This document shows positions 1 to 7,963 of a DNA stretch of 15,498 nucleotides, piece after piece. The notes under the pieces were generated by a model, which had not been told where the DNA came from, ran no database searches, and saw nothing but the letters and a program-made list of their open reading frames with translations. Source of the DNA: Bacteroidales bacterium. Its GTDB lineage: Bacteria; Bacteroidota; Bacteroidia; Bacteroidales; Paludibacteraceae. The stretch's first letter is position 1, and every line of letters begins with the position of its first letter. Location: positions 1 through 15,498 of the forward strand of contig CAAFYY010000033.1 of NCBI GenBank assembly GCA_900767385.1, given 5' to 3'. A program made the position numbers and the translations under genes.

Positions 1-81
1 ATTTTCTTTTTCTACCACCGAATCATCATTTTTCACCTTAAAAAGTAGTGTTCAAAAGGGCGTTATCACACGAAAAATAAT

Positions 82-89
82 TACTTTTG
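82..89 (+). promoter_or_regulatory. -7 promoter element TACTTTTG upstream of the DUF2723 gene
   Basis: TACTTTTG matches TAnnTTTG, the -7 element recognised by the primary sigma factor of Bacteroidota. It lies 74 bp before the ATG at 164, which gives a leader of roughly 65 nt. No clear TTTG -33 partner is visible at the usual spacing. Confidence 0.55.
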
Positions 90-104
90 CACCTTGATTC
101 GGTA

Positions 105-129
105 GGTGTGCTCCGCAACGTAGCACACC
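105..129 (+). other. Leader stem-loop in the DUF2723 mRNA
   Basis: GGTGTGCT (105-112) is perfectly complementary to AGCACACC (122-129) around a 9-nt loop. It lies inside the predicted 5' leader, 34 bp before the start codon, and has no T tract behind it. It could stabilise the message or affect translation. The pairing is seen; any role is inference. Confidence 0.45.
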
Positions 130-163
130 CGCCAACAACAACAGAAAAACAATCATAGACAAT

Positions 164-3100
164 ATGAAAAAATACAACATTCTCAACAACCTGGTTGGTT
201 GGCTCACCTTCGCCATCGCTGCGGTGGTCTATCTCATGACCATTGAGCCAACAGGAAGCTTCTGGGATTGTGGTGAATTCACAGCTTCAGCCTATCGACT
301 GGAAGTTGGTCACCCACCTGGAGCACCATTCTTTATCCTCACAGCAAGACTCTTCACATTATTTGCTTCCGATGCCTCTCATGTAGCCGTGATGGTCAAC
401 TCCATGTCTGCTATCTTGAGTGCGCTCACCATCCTGTTCCTCTTCTGGACCATCACCCATCTGGCAAGAAAGGTGATTATGAGAAAAGAGGAAGACTTCA
501 CCGCAGGCAACATCATCGCCACATTGGGTGCAGGCATGGTCGGAGCATTGGCATACACCTTCTCCGACACCTTCTGGTTCTCAGCTGTTGAGGCCGAAGT
601 ATACGCCTACTCTTCCTTCTTCACCGCCATCGTATTCTGGTGCATCCTGAAGTGGGAAGACGCTGACGACAAGGGAAATGCCTCCCGTTGGATTATCCTC
701 ATCGCCTACCTCATGGGCTTGAGTATCGGTGTCCACCTGTTGAACTTGCTGGCCATCCCAGCCATCGTACTGGTCTACGCATTCAAGCGCAAAGAGCACA
801 TCAAGTTCAAAGACATCGTGATTGCCCTCTTGGTATCTGGCGTCATCCTCCTCTCCGTGCTCTACGGCATGATACCCGGCTTCACCAAGGTGGCAGGCAA
901 GTTTGAACTCTTCGCAGTCAACACACTCGGCTTGCCGTTCAACAGCGGTCTCTTCGTCTATCTCATCATCACAGCAGCCAGCATCATCTGGTCACTTTGG
1001 GAGTCACAGACTGGCAAGAATCAGCTCCACACCAACATCTCGTTCTGCCTTAGCCTGATTCTCCTTGGCGTGCCATTCCTTGCCAACAATATCATCCTTG
1101 GCATCCTGTTCACACTCGGTTTGATTGGTGTCGTGTTCTGGAAAAACTTCCAAGCCAAAGCACTCAACCTCATCATGATGTGTGCTATGGTTCTGATGGT
1201 CGGCTACTCATCCTACGCATTGATCATGGTCCGTTCTGCCGCCAACCCTCCAATGGACCAGAACTCACCTGAGGACGTCTTCTCATTGCAGAGCTACCTC
1301 AACCGCGAGCAGTACGGCGACCGTCCACTCCTCTATGGAGCCACATTCAACTCTCCTGAGATTCTTGAGGTTCAGGGCAACTACTGCCGTCCTATCGAGA
1401 AACTCGGCAAGGAGAAGCATGTGCGCAAGGTGAAAGAGAGCGAAAACGAGAAGGACAGCTACGTAAGCGCCGGTCGTCAGACCATAGGCTACGAGATGGA
1501 CCCACGTTTCAACATGCTCTTCCCTCGTATGTACAGCACCCAAGGCCGTCACGTCGACGCCTACAAGGCTTGGGGCAACGTGCGCGGTGAGCGCATCGCC
1601 GTCAACCGCTGCGGACGCGACGAGATTCGTGTGAAACCAACCTTCGGCGAAAACCTCCTGTTCTTCTTCAGCTACCAATGCAACTTCATGTATTGGCGCT
1701 ATTTCATGTGGAACTTCGTTGGTCGTCAGAACGATATCCAAAGCCATGGCGAACTGGATCACGGCAACTGGATCTCTGGCATCAAATTCATCGACAACGC
1801 TCGCCTCGGCAACCAAGAGAAACTCCCAGAGTCGCTCAAGAACAACAAAGGCCACAACACCTACTACTTCCTCCCATTGCTCCTCGGTCTGCTCGGCATC
1901 AGCTGGCAGCTCACCACCAGCAAACACAGCAAGCAGCACTTCTGGGTAACCATGGCACTCTTCTTCGTGACCGGCATTGCCATCGTCATCTACCTCAACC
2001 AGACCCCATATCAGCCTCGCGAACGCGACTACGCCTACGCTGGTTCGTTCTACGCCTTCTGTATCTGGGTTGGTCTGGGCGTGACAGCCATCTGGCAACT
2101 GCTCCGTTCCGTCAAACTCCCATCCACAGCCGCTGCCGCATTGGCCACCGTGGCATGCCTTGGCGTACCTGCTCTCATGGGTGCGCAAAACTGGGACGAC
2201 CACGACCGCTCAAACCGCTATATCAGCCGCGACACCGGTGCCAACTACCTCAACACTTGCGAAGAGAACGCCGTCTTGTTCTGCAACGGCGACAACGACA
2301 CCTTCCCAGTGTGGTACAACCAGGAGGTGGAAGGGGTGCGCACCGACATCCGCTCATGCAACCTCTCTTATATCCAGACCGACTGGTACATCGACCAGAT
2401 GAAACGTGGCTACTACGAATCAGCACCGCTGCCTATCGACTGGGAACAGAAGGAATACATGGATGGTCGTCTCGACGTCGCCCGTGTCACCAACGAGCGC
2501 GAATATATCCTTCTCAGCGACGCCCTCAAACTCCTCAAGCAAGGCTATAAGGCAGAGAACGGCATCGGCACCGTCCCTTCACAAACCCTCGTCATCCCTG
2601 TCAACCGCGATGAGGTCGTGAAGAATGGCGTCTTGGCTGCCGACGACTCTACCATCGTCGACGCTATGGTCATCAAACTCGGCAGCATGCTCCGCAAGAG
2701 CGACATCATGATGCTCGAGATGATCAACTCAGGCCATTGGGAACGTCCAATCTATATCTCTTCAACCGTCGGCGAGGAGTTCTATCCAGCGTTGCAGAAA
2801 TATATGCAGTTGGAGGGCTACGCCTACCGTATCGTACCTGCTGAGCGCAACCAAGGCATCGATGTTGACAAGTGCTACGACGCGTTCATCAACAAGTTCA
2901 AATACGGCAACATGAACGACCCTGAGATCTATATTGATGAGAACACCATGCGCACCTGCAAGACCATGCGCATCTACATCAGCGAACTTGCCAACGCACT
3001 CATCAATCAGGGCGACACCGTTCGCACCAAAGAGGTCCTCGACTTCTGCGTAGAGCAGATTCCTTTCGCCACCGTACCTTACGACTACAGCTCCAACCGC

Positions 3101-3376
3101 ATCGCCATGTCCTACTACCGCATCGGCGAGAAGGAGAAGGCCGACGCCATCATCCGTGCGATGGTTGACGACTGCGTAACCCGTCTGGAATGGGTGAAAG
3201 CCCTCCCACGTCAGAAACGCGGCAACGTATCGAGCGACATGAGTCCACGCCAAAACGTCGGTATCCTCCAAGAGCTCAGCCGCACCTGCGCTGTCTTCGG
3301 CACTCCGGAGAGCAAGAAACTGACTGCTGAGACCTTCGACAAATACTACAAAGAGTTTGCCGCTCAACTCCAATAA
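164..3376 (+). CDS. DUF2723 family polytopic membrane protein, probable GT-C type glycosyltransferase
   Basis: A 1070-residue inner-membrane protein. The N-terminus has the DUF2723 hallmark: a first membrane helix (about 10-27), then TIEPTGSFWDCGEF (26-39) and VGHPPGAP (48-55). Acidic residues D35 and E38 lie in the first extracytoplasmic loop, where GT-C enzymes keep their catalytic acid. Further hydrophobic helices follow to about residue 355 and again at about 565-675. The last ~390 residues are soluble and end in TPR-like helices (about 920-1040). The family is common in Bacteroidota. The human DUF2723 protein TMEM260 is a protein O-mannosyltransferase, so lipid-linked sugar transfer to exported proteins is the best guess, but substrate and activity are inferred. 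The gene has its own promoter and terminator, so it looks monocistronic. The start at 164 places the first helix correctly; no earlier in-frame ATG is seen. Confidence 0.88.
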   Translation: MKKYNILNNLVGWLTFAIAAVVYLMTIEPTGSFWDCGEFTASAYRLEVGHPPGAPFFILTARLFTLFASDASHVAVMVNSMSAILSALTILFLFWTITHLARKVIMRKEEDFTAGNIIATLGAGMVGALAYTFSDTFWFSAVEAEVYAYSSFFTAIVFWCILKWEDADDKGNASRWIILIAYLMGLSIGVHLLNLLAIPAIVLVYAFKRKEHIKFKDIVIALLVSGVILLSVLYGMIPGFTKVAGKFELFAVNTLGLPFNSGLFVYLIITAASIIWSLWESQTGKNQLHTNISFCLSLILLGVPFLANNIILGILFTLGLIGVVFWKNFQAKALNLIMMCAMVLMVGYSSYALIMVRSAANPPMDQNSPEDVFSLQSYLNREQYGDRPLLYGATFNSPEILEVQGNYCRPIEKLGKEKHVRKVKESENEKDSYVSAGRQTIGYEMDPRFNMLFPRMYSTQGRHVDAYKAWGNVRGERIAVNRCGRDEIRVKPTFGENLLFFFSYQCNFMYWRYFMWNFVGRQNDIQSHGELDHGNWISGIKFIDNARLGNQEKLPESLKNNKGHNTYYFLPLLLGLLGISWQLTTSKHSKQHFWVTMALFFVTGIAIVIYLNQTPYQPRERDYAYAGSFYAFCIWVGLGVTAIWQLLRSVKLPSTAAAALATVACLGVPALMGAQNWDDHDRSNRYISRDTGANYLNTCEENAVLFCNGDNDTFPVWYNQEVEGVRTDIRSCNLSYIQTDWYIDQMKRGYYESAPLPIDWEQKEYMDGRLDVARVTNEREYILLSDALKLLKQGYKAENGIGTVPSQTLVIPVNRDEVVKNGVLAADDSTIVDAMVIKLGSMLRKSDIMMLEMINSGHWERPIYISSTVGEEFYPALQKYMQLEGYAYRIVPAERNQGIDVDKCYDAFINKFKYGNMNDPEIYIDENTMRTCKTMRIYISELANALINQGDTVRTKEVLDFCVEQIPFATVPYDYSSNRIAMSYYRIGEKEKADAIIRAMVDDCVTRLEWVKALPRQKRGNVSSDMSPRQNVGILQELSRTCAVFGTPESKKLTAETFDKYYKEFAAQLQ

Positions 3377-3407
3377 GCCATTACGACTTAAAGGATAACA
3401 TATAGAC

Positions 3408-3464
3408 AACGCATCCGCAGTCGACGGAACGACTCCTTTTCCGCTAACTCGGATGCGTTTTCTT
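3408..3464 (+). terminator. Rho-independent terminator after the DUF2723 gene
   Basis: AACGCATCCG (3408-3417) pairs perfectly with CGGATGCGTT (3450-3459), followed by TTTTCTT. The 32-nt loop holds a second small hairpin, AGTCG (3419-3423) with CGACT (3430-3434). It starts 31 bp after the stop codon and separates this gene from the deacetylase. Confidence 0.8.
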
Positions 3465-3504
3465 ATTCCTGCCGGGCAATCGGCACCAACAAAACCAATG
3501 CACG

Positions 3505-4137
3505 ATGATTATTGAGCAATCCAACCAACTGTTGCGATGGATCTGGCGAGGCGTCTGGAGGATGAACAAAAAGGTTCATAAGATCTACCTCACCTTCGAC
3601 GACGGGCCCAATCCTGAAACCACGCAGCAAGTGCTTGACATCCTGACGAGGCACGGTATCCGCGCCACCTTTTTCTGCGTTGGCGACAACGTAAGGAAAT
3701 ACCCCGAGGAGTTTGCCAAACTGAGGGCAGCAGGTCATATCGTGGGCAACCACACTATGCACCACCTCCGCGGCTTCTCCACCAGCCGCCAGAACTACCT
3801 GAGCGACATTGCAGAAGCAGATGCCCTTATTCAGAGTCGGCTCTTCCGTCCGCCACACGGCCGAATCACCTGGTGTCAGCTCTCCGCCCTACGCAGCCGC
3901 TATACCGTTGTCTTTTGGGACGTCATCACACGCGACTACAACCGCAAGTTGACACCCGAGAAGATACTCGGCATCGTCAAACGCTACACCCGCGATGGCT
4001 CCATCATCGTGTTTCACGACTCCGTCAAAGCAGCCCCCAACATGCTCCATGCGCTTGAGCCCTCCATCATGTGGCTCAAAGAGCAAGGGTATGATTTCGG
4101 AATGCTTGACGAACTTCTCATAACGAATAAACAGTGA
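3505..4137 (+). CDS. Polysaccharide deacetylase family protein (NodB homology domain, CE4)
   Basis: A 210-residue protein made almost entirely of one NodB domain. All five CE4 motifs are visible: TFDDGP (30-35, catalytic base and metal Asp), NHTMHH (82-87, metal His pair), FRPPHG (114-119), WDVITRDY (138-145) and VFHDS (169-173, catalytic His). It is therefore likely an active metal-dependent de-N-acetylase acting on an N-acetylated sugar polymer or precursor; the substrate cannot be told. There is no signal peptide. The short hydrophobic/basic N-terminus (LLRWIWRGVW, 9-18) could associate with the membrane. ATG 3505 was preferred over the internal ATG at 3562 because family members I recall from Bacteroidales carry a similar short N-terminal extension; this was not checked by alignment. 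nspC follows after 7 bp, so the two are probably cotranscribed, although their functions are not obviously linked. No convincing promoter was found in 3465-3504. Confidence 0.87.
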   Translation: MIIEQSNQLLRWIWRGVWRMNKKVHKIYLTFDDGPNPETTQQVLDILTRHGIRATFFCVGDNVRKYPEEFAKLRAAGHIVGNHTMHHLRGFSTSRQNYLSDIAEADALIQSRLFRPPHGRITWCQLSALRSRYTVVFWDVITRDYNRKLTPEKILGIVKRYTRDGSIIVFHDSVKAAPNMLHALEPSIMWLKEQGYDFGMLDELLITNKQ

Positions 4138-4144
4138 CAGCATC

Positions 4145-5296
4145 ATGACCTACAAATCCTATGAAGAGGCATGCCAGGGCGTGCCTTCACCATGCTATCT
4201 GGTAAACGAAGCCGACCTCCGTCGCAACCTCCAGCTCATCGACCGCGTACGTCGTGAGGCAGGCGTGGAGATTATCCTCGCCTTCAAGGCGTTCGCATTG
4301 TGGAAACTCTTCCCGATATTCAGGGAATACGGTTTCAAATGCACAGCCAGTTCGCTGAGCGAAGCACGTCTCGCCAAAGAGGAGATGCAATGTCTGGCCC
4401 ACACCTACGCCCCTATCTATACGGAGCGAGAGTTCCCGACCATTTCCGACTGCAGCAGTCATATCACCTTCAACTCCGTTTCGCATTTCCTCCGTCACCG
4501 CGACGAGGCACTGCGCCGCGGCATCTCCTGCGGACTGCGTATCAACCCCGAGTTCTCCGACGTTGAGACCGAGCTCTACAACCCCTGCGCACCCGGTTCC
4601 CGCCTGGGCGTCACCGCCGAACGTCTGCAAGGACAACTCCCCGACGGCATTGAAGGCCTTCACTGTCACACCCTCTGCGAGTCGACCTCTTACGACCTTG
4701 AACGCACACTGAGGGTGATTGAAGAGCGTTTTGCCACCCAACTCCAGCAAGTGAAGTGGCTGAACCTTGGTGGCGGACATCTCATGACCCGCAAGGACTA
4801 CGAGCCAGAGCATCTCATCGCCTTGCTGCGCGACTTCAAGAACCGCTATCCGCATCTCCAGGTGATCCTCGAGCCAGGCAGCGCATTCGCTTGGCGCACA
4901 GGCATGTTAGTGAGCAGCATCGAAGACATTGTGGAGAACAACGGCGTCCGCACAGCGATGCTCAACGTCTCCTTCGCCTGCCACATGCCCGACTGCCTTG
5001 AGATGCCTTACAAACCAGCCATCGTAGGCGCTCGCGACCCTAAGGAAGGGGAACGCGGCTACCGCATGGGCGGCAACAGTTGCCTCAGCGGCGACTACTA
5101 TGGCGAGTGGTGTTTCCCTGAGCCTCTAAAGGTGGGACAGCGCATCGTCTTTGAGGATATGATTCACTATACCACCGTCAAGACAACGATGTTCAACGGC
5201 GTGTCGCATCCGTCGCTCGCCATCTATCACCTCAATGGTGAGGTGGAGATGCTACGCGAATACGGCTACGACGACTACCGCAGTCGCATGGACTAA
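4145..5296 (+). CDS. nspC: Carboxynorspermidine / carboxyspermidine decarboxylase
   Basis: A 383-residue PLP-dependent decarboxylase of the alanine racemase-like (fold III) group, the usual length for NspC. K48 in the ILAFKAF segment is the expected Schiff-base lysine. HCHTLCES (173-180) and GGGH (209-212) line the cofactor site, EPGSAFAW lies near residue 240, and SCLSGD (312-317) supplies the Cys-Asp pair contributed across the dimer. The enzyme decarboxylates carboxyspermidine (or carboxynorspermidine) in the aspartate-semialdehyde route to spermidine, the route reported for gut Bacteroidales lacking the SAM-decarboxylase pathway. Its partner, carboxyspermidine dehydrogenase, is not in this window. 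It lies 7 bp behind the deacetylase gene and is closed by a stem-loop at 5317-5356. Other fold III decarboxylases such as LysA are longer and lack this SCLxGD context. Confidence 0.92.
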   Translation: MTYKSYEEACQGVPSPCYLVNEADLRRNLQLIDRVRREAGVEIILAFKAFALWKLFPIFREYGFKCTASSLSEARLAKEEMQCLAHTYAPIYTEREFPTISDCSSHITFNSVSHFLRHRDEALRRGISCGLRINPEFSDVETELYNPCAPGSRLGVTAERLQGQLPDGIEGLHCHTLCESTSYDLERTLRVIEERFATQLQQVKWLNLGGGHLMTRKDYEPEHLIALLRDFKNRYPHLQVILEPGSAFAWRTGMLVSSIEDIVENNGVRTAMLNVSFACHMPDCLEMPYKPAIVGARDPKEGERGYRMGGNSCLSGDYYGEWCFPEPLKVGQRIVFEDMIHYTTVKTTMFNGVSHPSLAIYHLNGEVEMLREYGYDDYRSRMD

Positions 5297-5316
5297 CGGT
5301 CTGAGATATAGACAAA

Positions 5317-5356
5317 AAAAATGCAAGTCGCCGGCAACGGATTGACTTGCATTTTT
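5317..5356. terminator. Symmetric bidirectional terminator between nspC and the DUF1653 gene
   Basis: AAAAATGCAAGTC (5317-5329) pairs perfectly with GACTTGCATTTTT (5344-5356) over a 14-nt loop. A run of A precedes it and a T-rich run (CTTTTTT, 5357-5363) follows, so it can work for the rightward nspC transcript and the leftward DUF1653 transcript. Those genes converge here with 83 bp between their stop codons. Confidence 0.88.
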
Positions 5357-5379
5357 CTTTTTTGACGGAGAGGGTCCAA

Positions 5380-5643
5380 CTACTCGTCAAGGAAAGTCAA
5401 AGCAGAAGATGGCAACTCGCTTCGGTCAACACGCACGAAACGAGGGCCTTGATATTCGGGCTTTTCCACCTGCTCGAAGAACATCTCAAGCGGACGCACC
5501 CACAGCGCCCCCTCTCCATACAATGCGCGATAGACGACCATTGGCTCTAACGTCTCGCTATGCTTCGCCACCCCTTCCAGATGGTAGAAATTGCCCTTAA
5601 AGTGGCGGTAGAAGCCTATCATTTCGTTGATTTCAGGTTCCAT
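5380..5643 (-). CDS. DUF1653 domain protein
   Basis: An 87-residue cytosolic protein that is essentially one DUF1653 domain. Recognisable family signatures are YRHFKGNFY (12-20), AKHSETLEPMVVYRALYG (26-43) and LWVRPLEMF (47-55). The family is small, widespread and of unknown biochemical role. Orientation is opposite to every other gene here. The start ATG (5643) lies 22 bp behind a leftward TATCTTTG promoter element, so the leader is very short, and the message ends at the shared stem-loop downstream. It appears to be a single-gene unit. Confidence 0.88.
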   Translation of the reverse strand: MEPEINEMIGFYRHFKGNFYHLEGVAKHSETLEPMVVYRALYGEGALWVRPLEMFFEQVEKPEYQGPRFVRVDRSELPSSALTFLDE

Positions 5644-5665
5644 AGTTCAAAAGATTTTGAGAGGG

Positions 5666-5673
5666 CAAAGATA
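5666..5673 (-). promoter_or_regulatory. -7 promoter element TATCTTTG for the DUF1653 gene
   Basis: Read leftward this is TATCTTTGC, the commonest form of the Bacteroidota -7 element, 22 bp before the ATG at 5643. No TTTG at -33 is evident. Confidence 0.6.
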
Positions 5674-6186
5674 GGAGAAAATCGGGTGGGCGAAGCCATC
5701 TGAGTGGCTCTTTTTTCAGAAAAAAGACAAAACGGCATCGGTAAGCGACAGAATCGTGGAAGTCGACAGCCAATGCCACCACAGAGCAACGATTCGTAAC
5801 CCAACAGAGCCAAACGGCAACTACAAGTCGCAAAAACAAGGCCCAAGAATCGTTTCCGCAGAATCCGACAAGAAGAGCGACAGAGGAGAAGCGATTTCGC
5901 AGCACGACATAGGGAAAGCAGACCGAAAAAAGCCAAATCGCACCCTCTTGTTTTAGGATAAAAGCGACCGCCGACATTCGGCATCCCTCAAGGAGAATTC
6001 GGGATTCAATGCTCCCTTTCGGCCGACAGATTCAAGATATTCCAATCAGCCAACCACAAACCGACACGCTCTGCCATCCGCAGCCTTTCGTTGTCCCTGG
6101 AAGGGGGTTGACCTCGGTTTTTGGGTTGTTGAAAACCATTGGAAAAAATCGTGGCAGAAGGTAGTCGCCGTTTTGAGCGATTGGAG
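5674..6186. other. About 510 bp intergenic region without a convincing gene
   Basis: This lies between the leftward DUF1653 promoter and the rightward dnaB promoter. Open frames of 60-140 codons exist on both strands, but their products are Cys/Arg/Ser-rich, resemble no known family, and lack a promoter of their own. Visible structure: a small stem-loop with T tract at 5694-5716, and a hairpin GCCGA-CAT-TCGGC at 5970-5982. The + strand is purine-rich over about 5840-5940, with AATCG or its complement recurring irregularly. I see no tRNA, riboswitch or standard ncRNA signature. Confidence 0.5.
5694..5716 (+). terminator. Weak rightward terminator-like stem-loop
   Basis: AGCCA (5694-5698) pairs with TGGCT (5705-5709), followed by CTTTTTT. 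The stem is only 5 bp. No sense gene precedes it on this strand, so if functional it would stop transcription antisense to the DUF1653 promoter. The T tract can also fold with the following AAAAAA (5720-5725). Confidence 0.3.
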
Positions 6187-6194
6187 TAACTTTG
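6187..6194 (+). promoter_or_regulatory. -7 promoter element TAACTTTG of dnaB
   Basis: TAACTTTGC matches TAnnTTTG and lies 51 bp before the dnaB ATG, giving a roughly 40-nt A/C-rich leader with no Shine-Dalgarno, as is typical of this phylum. A TTTG at 6172-6175 is too close to serve as the -33 box. Confidence 0.6.
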
Positions 6195-6245
6195 CAAACG
6201 GAAAAACAAACAGGAAACCCATCCCACTAACAAACAACAAAAGTT

Positions 6246-7775
6246 ATGACAGCCAACAACAACCGTGGCCGCAAGCAGCAGCAACCCGTTCAACTGCCAG
6301 ACGCTTTCGGCACCGTTCCACCACAAGCCGTAGAAACCGAGCGTGCCCTCCTTGGCGCCCTCCTCATCGCACCCGACCGTATCGACGACGAGGTAGGCAC
6401 CCTTCTCAGTCCCAGCACCTTCTACGACCCACGCCACCAGACCATCTACGAGGCTATCATCAGCCTCACCGCCAAGAACGAACCCGTCGACCTCTTCACC
6501 GTTGAAGACGCTCTCATTGCCAGCGGCAAGATTGAGTCAGCCGGCGGCTCGGAATACCTGACCCAACTCACAACAGCAGTCACCTCGGCTGCACACATCA
6601 AGTCGCACGCACGCATCATTGCACAGAAATACATTGCCCGTCAACTGATTACGATGGCAATGAAGGTACAACAGGAAGCCTACCAAGGCTCCACCGACGT
6701 CGACATCCTCCTTCAATCGGCCGAGAACGAGGTCTTCGAGATCTCCTCCAAGCAGATGAAACGCGACGCCGTGCAGATCGACAGCGTCATCGACGAAGCC
6801 TACGAGCGCATCCGTGCCTCACTGGAATCGCCGGGTGCCATGAGCGGTGTCCAGACCGGATTCCGCGAGCTCGACCGCCGCACTGGTGGCTGGCAGAAAT
6901 CCGACCTCATCATCATCGCTGCCCGTCCTGCGATGGGTAAGACCGCCTTCGTCCTCTCCATGGCGAAGAACATGGCGGTAGACAACAACACTCCTGTAGC
7001 CGTCTTCTCCCTTGAGATGTCGAACGTTCAGTTGGTCAACCGTCTCATCATGAACGTCTGCGAACTCCCTGGCGATAAACTCCGTAGCGGCGACCTCGAG
7101 ATGCACCAGGTGAAGCAGCTCGACGTGATGATACGCCGCCTCTATGGTGCTCCCCTCTTCGTCGACGACACCCCGTCGCTCTCCGTCTTGGAGTTGCGCA
7201 CCAAGGCACGCCGTCTCGTCCGCGAACACGGCGTTCAGTGCATCATCATCGACTACCTCCAGCTGATGAACGCCTCCGGCATGACATTCTACTCCCGCGA
7301 GCAGGAGGTCAGTCTGATTTCCCGTTCCTTGAAAGGTCTTGCCAAAGAGTTGAACATCCCGATCATCGCCCTGTCTCAGTTGAACCGTAACGTCGAATCC
7401 CGCAGCGCCAGCGACGACCACCGCCCACAGCTCTCCGACCTCCGTGAGTCTGGAGCCATCGAGCAGGACGCCGATATCGTCTGCTTCATCCACCGCCCGG
7501 AATACTACAAAATCTTCAGTATCAACGATAAAGACATGCGCGGCAAGGCACAAATCATCATTGCCAAACACCGTAGCGGCTCGGTCGACGACGTCACCCT
7601 CCGCTTCATCAGTCAGTTCACTAAATTCGACAACGACAGCAACGAAGGCTCAAGCGTCTCCGACATCATGAACGCCGCCGAAAAAGGTTTCTGCGACCTC
7701 CCAGCCAAGCCTCAAGGCGACGCTGCCGCCGGAGTGGGACTCCCACCAGAGACACCAGGCGAAAAACCCTTCTGA
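6246..7775 (+). CDS. dnaB: Replicative DNA helicase DnaB
   Basis: A 509-residue hexameric 5'-3' helicase that unwinds DNA at the replication fork and recruits primase. The N-terminal domain begins VPPQAVETERALLGALL (about 20-36). After a linker, the RecA-like motor starts near residue 195 with Walker A ARPAMGKT (226-233), Walker B IIIDYLQL (333-340), and downstream SQLNRNVESR and LSDLRESGAIEQDAD, the arginine-finger/sensor region. No intein interrupts it. The C-terminal ~35 residues form an Ala/Gly/Pro-rich tail that is probably disordered. It has its own promoter and a stem-loop behind it, so it is transcribed separately from the following holB operon, another replication gene. Confidence 0.96.
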   Translation: MTANNNRGRKQQQPVQLPDAFGTVPPQAVETERALLGALLIAPDRIDDEVGTLLSPSTFYDPRHQTIYEAIISLTAKNEPVDLFTVEDALIASGKIESAGGSEYLTQLTTAVTSAAHIKSHARIIAQKYIARQLITMAMKVQQEAYQGSTDVDILLQSAENEVFEISSKQMKRDAVQIDSVIDEAYERIRASLESPGAMSGVQTGFRELDRRTGGWQKSDLIIIAARPAMGKTAFVLSMAKNMAVDNNTPVAVFSLEMSNVQLVNRLIMNVCELPGDKLRSGDLEMHQVKQLDVMIRRLYGAPLFVDDTPSLSVLELRTKARRLVREHGVQCIIIDYLQLMNASGMTFYSREQEVSLISRSLKGLAKELNIPIIALSQLNRNVESRSASDDHRPQLSDLRESGAIEQDADIVCFIHRPEYYKIFSINDKDMRGKAQIIIAKHRSGSVDDVTLRFISQFTKFDNDSNEGSSVSDIMNAAEKGFCDLPAKPQGDAAAGVGLPPETPGEKPF

Positions 7776-7808
7776 CCCATCGTCAGGACGACATAACAGA
7801 CAAAGAGA

Positions 7809-7855
7809 CAGCGACTCCAACCACCACAAGCACGGTTTCGGAGTTGCTGTTTCTC
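7809..7855 (+). terminator. Terminator after dnaB
   Basis: CAGCGACTCC (7809-7818) pairs with GGAGTTGCTG (7840-7849), 10 bp with one G-T pair. The stem is extended inside by AACC (7819-7822) with GGTT (7834-7837) across a 2-nt bulge. TTTCTC follows. The T tract is short, so efficiency is uncertain. Confidence 0.6.
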
Positions 7856-7926
7856 ATTCGCGACACCACCGAAAAGCAACACGAAAGAAACGACGGCGAA
7901 AGGGGGTAAATATGCAAAAAAATCGT

Positions 7927-7934
7927 TATCTTTG
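7927..7934 (+). promoter_or_regulatory. -7 promoter element TATCTTTG of the holB-hisS operon
   Basis: TATCTTTGC lies 29 bp before the holB ATG and just after the dnaB terminator. It is the only promoter-like element found for the six-gene run that follows, whose internal gaps are all 40 bp or less. A -33 box is not clear. Confidence 0.6.
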
Positions 7935-7963
7935 CCGACAAGATTTTCTCATATTGCAACACT

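Noticed and set aside
1283..2203. 306-codon open frame antisense to the DUF2723 gene
   Set aside because: It mirrors a clear gene with NNC-rich codons, which removes stops from the opposite strand. The product resembles nothing and has no promoter.
5756..5956. 66-codon rightward frame in the intergenic gap
   Set aside because: No promoter and no family; its basic, polar composition merely reflects the purine-rich DNA.
5619..5984. Two overlapping leftward frames of about 115-120 codons upstream of and into the DUF1653 gene
   Set aside because: They are Cys/Leu/Arg-rich with no family resemblance, run over the DUF1653 promoter and start codon, and lack their own TAnnTTTG element.
6006..6437. 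143-codon leftward frame across the dnaB promoter
   Set aside because: It overlaps the dnaB start and promoter and has no recognisable product.
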